From contig NZ_CP090370.1 of assembly GCF_021431965.1 (NCBI RefSeq), positions 1,240,001 to 1,304,000 on the forward strand: 64,000 nucleotides of DNA. The letters run 5' to 3'. Below the pieces are notes generated by a model. It had not been told where the DNA came from. It worked only from the letters and a program-made list of their open reading frames with translations, and ran no database searches. The DNA is from Erythrobacter sp. SDW2. Lineage in GTDB: Bacteria > Pseudomonadota > Alphaproteobacteria > Sphingomonadales > Sphingomonadaceae. Of the stretch, positions 63,919 to 64,000 are shown piece after piece (position 1 is the stretch's first letter; every line of letters starts with the position of its first letter). The position numbers and the translations under genes are program-made.

Positions 63919-64000
63919 ATGGCCCGTAACTGGACACCGGACAGCTGGAAGAGCTTCGAGGCACGGCACCTGCCGGCCTATGAGGACACCGCTGCGCTCG
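63919..64000 (+). CDS. Class II 3-deoxy-7-phosphoheptulonate (DAHP) synthase, N-terminal fragment
   Basis: The window ends after 27 codons. MARNWTPDSWKSFEARHLPA followed by YEDTAAL matches the opening of class II (plant-type) DAHP synthases (W-P-SWR----QQPPYPD---L). GGAAG lies just upstream. The enzyme makes the first intermediate of the shikimate pathway. The call rests on 27 residues only. Confidence 0.65.
   Translation, partial: MARNWTPDSWKSFEARHLPAYEDTAAL

Overview
The window is chromosomal DNA from a high-G+C alphaproteobacterium, most likely of the order Sphingomonadales and probably the Erythrobacteraceae. I infer this from the gene order (atpHAGDC as an F1-only operon; rpmF-plsX-fabH-ihfA-merR; nifU / tsaB-rimI-mucR-fur-plsC-miaB-phoH / ybeY-corC), the MucR and Cys-poor Fur regulators, and the dispersed palindromic intergenic repeats. 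I found no rRNA, tRNA, CRISPR array, insertion sequence, prophage or plasmid backbone. Most of the window is core genome, with a few small accessory patches.

Layout. 1-5612: a truncated prolyl-oligopeptidase gene, then the F1 ATP synthase operon (atpC, D, G, A, H, all minus strand). Three of its four internal junctions are filled by palindromic repeats. 5613-8458: a repeat, a TauD-like gene remnant, and a divergent pair made of a membrane-tethered trypsin-like protease and a secreted SH3 protein. 8537-18852: DNA repair and modification genes (ada, a bacterial (6-4)-type photolyase, priA, rlmJ, an rluE-like synthase) mixed with a PEP-mutase-like enzyme, an acyltransferase, a CPBP protease and a GST. 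18907-25936: a plus-strand run of a DUF4197 lipoprotein, transaldolase, cobT, a small accessory islet (DUF2513, ParD/ParE), nitroreductase, cysS and a RES-domain gene coupled to cysS. 26101-29934: an Fe(II)/2OG oxygenase, a 2-hydroxyacid dehydrogenase, a small regulatory cluster (S24 repressor divergent from two small ORFs) and a metallo-hydrolase.

30094-41231: MAPEG protein, the ribosome/lipid operon rpmF-plsX-fabH with ihfA and merR, a methyltransferase, smc, two thioredoxin-fold lipoprotein/periplasmic proteins, dciA (DUF721) and the divergent mutY. 41228-51407: a small membrane protein, serine hydrolase, nudC-frnE-SDR overlapping cluster, DUF1489, mgtE, cyclophilin, lipase-like lipoprotein, LysR regulator, corC-like protein and ybeY. 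51732-53089: an OmpA-domain protein and a PRC-barrel protein converging on a perfect hairpin terminator; they separate ybeY from phoH. 53270-60718: the minus-strand block phoH, miaB, lipoprotein, plsC, fur, mucR, rimI, tsaB, rutE-like, nifU. The window ends with a two-domain M16 metalloprotease and the first codons of a class II DAHP synthase.

The most interesting non-gene signal is the set of two-armed palindromic repeats, especially those inside the atp operon. Other points worth checking are a low-G+C patch inside cysS, an orphan RES-domain gene overlapping the cysS stop, and a compact S24-repressor module with matching inverted repeats. I did not find convincing evidence for a large undescribed system; the candidates are small and are scored accordingly.
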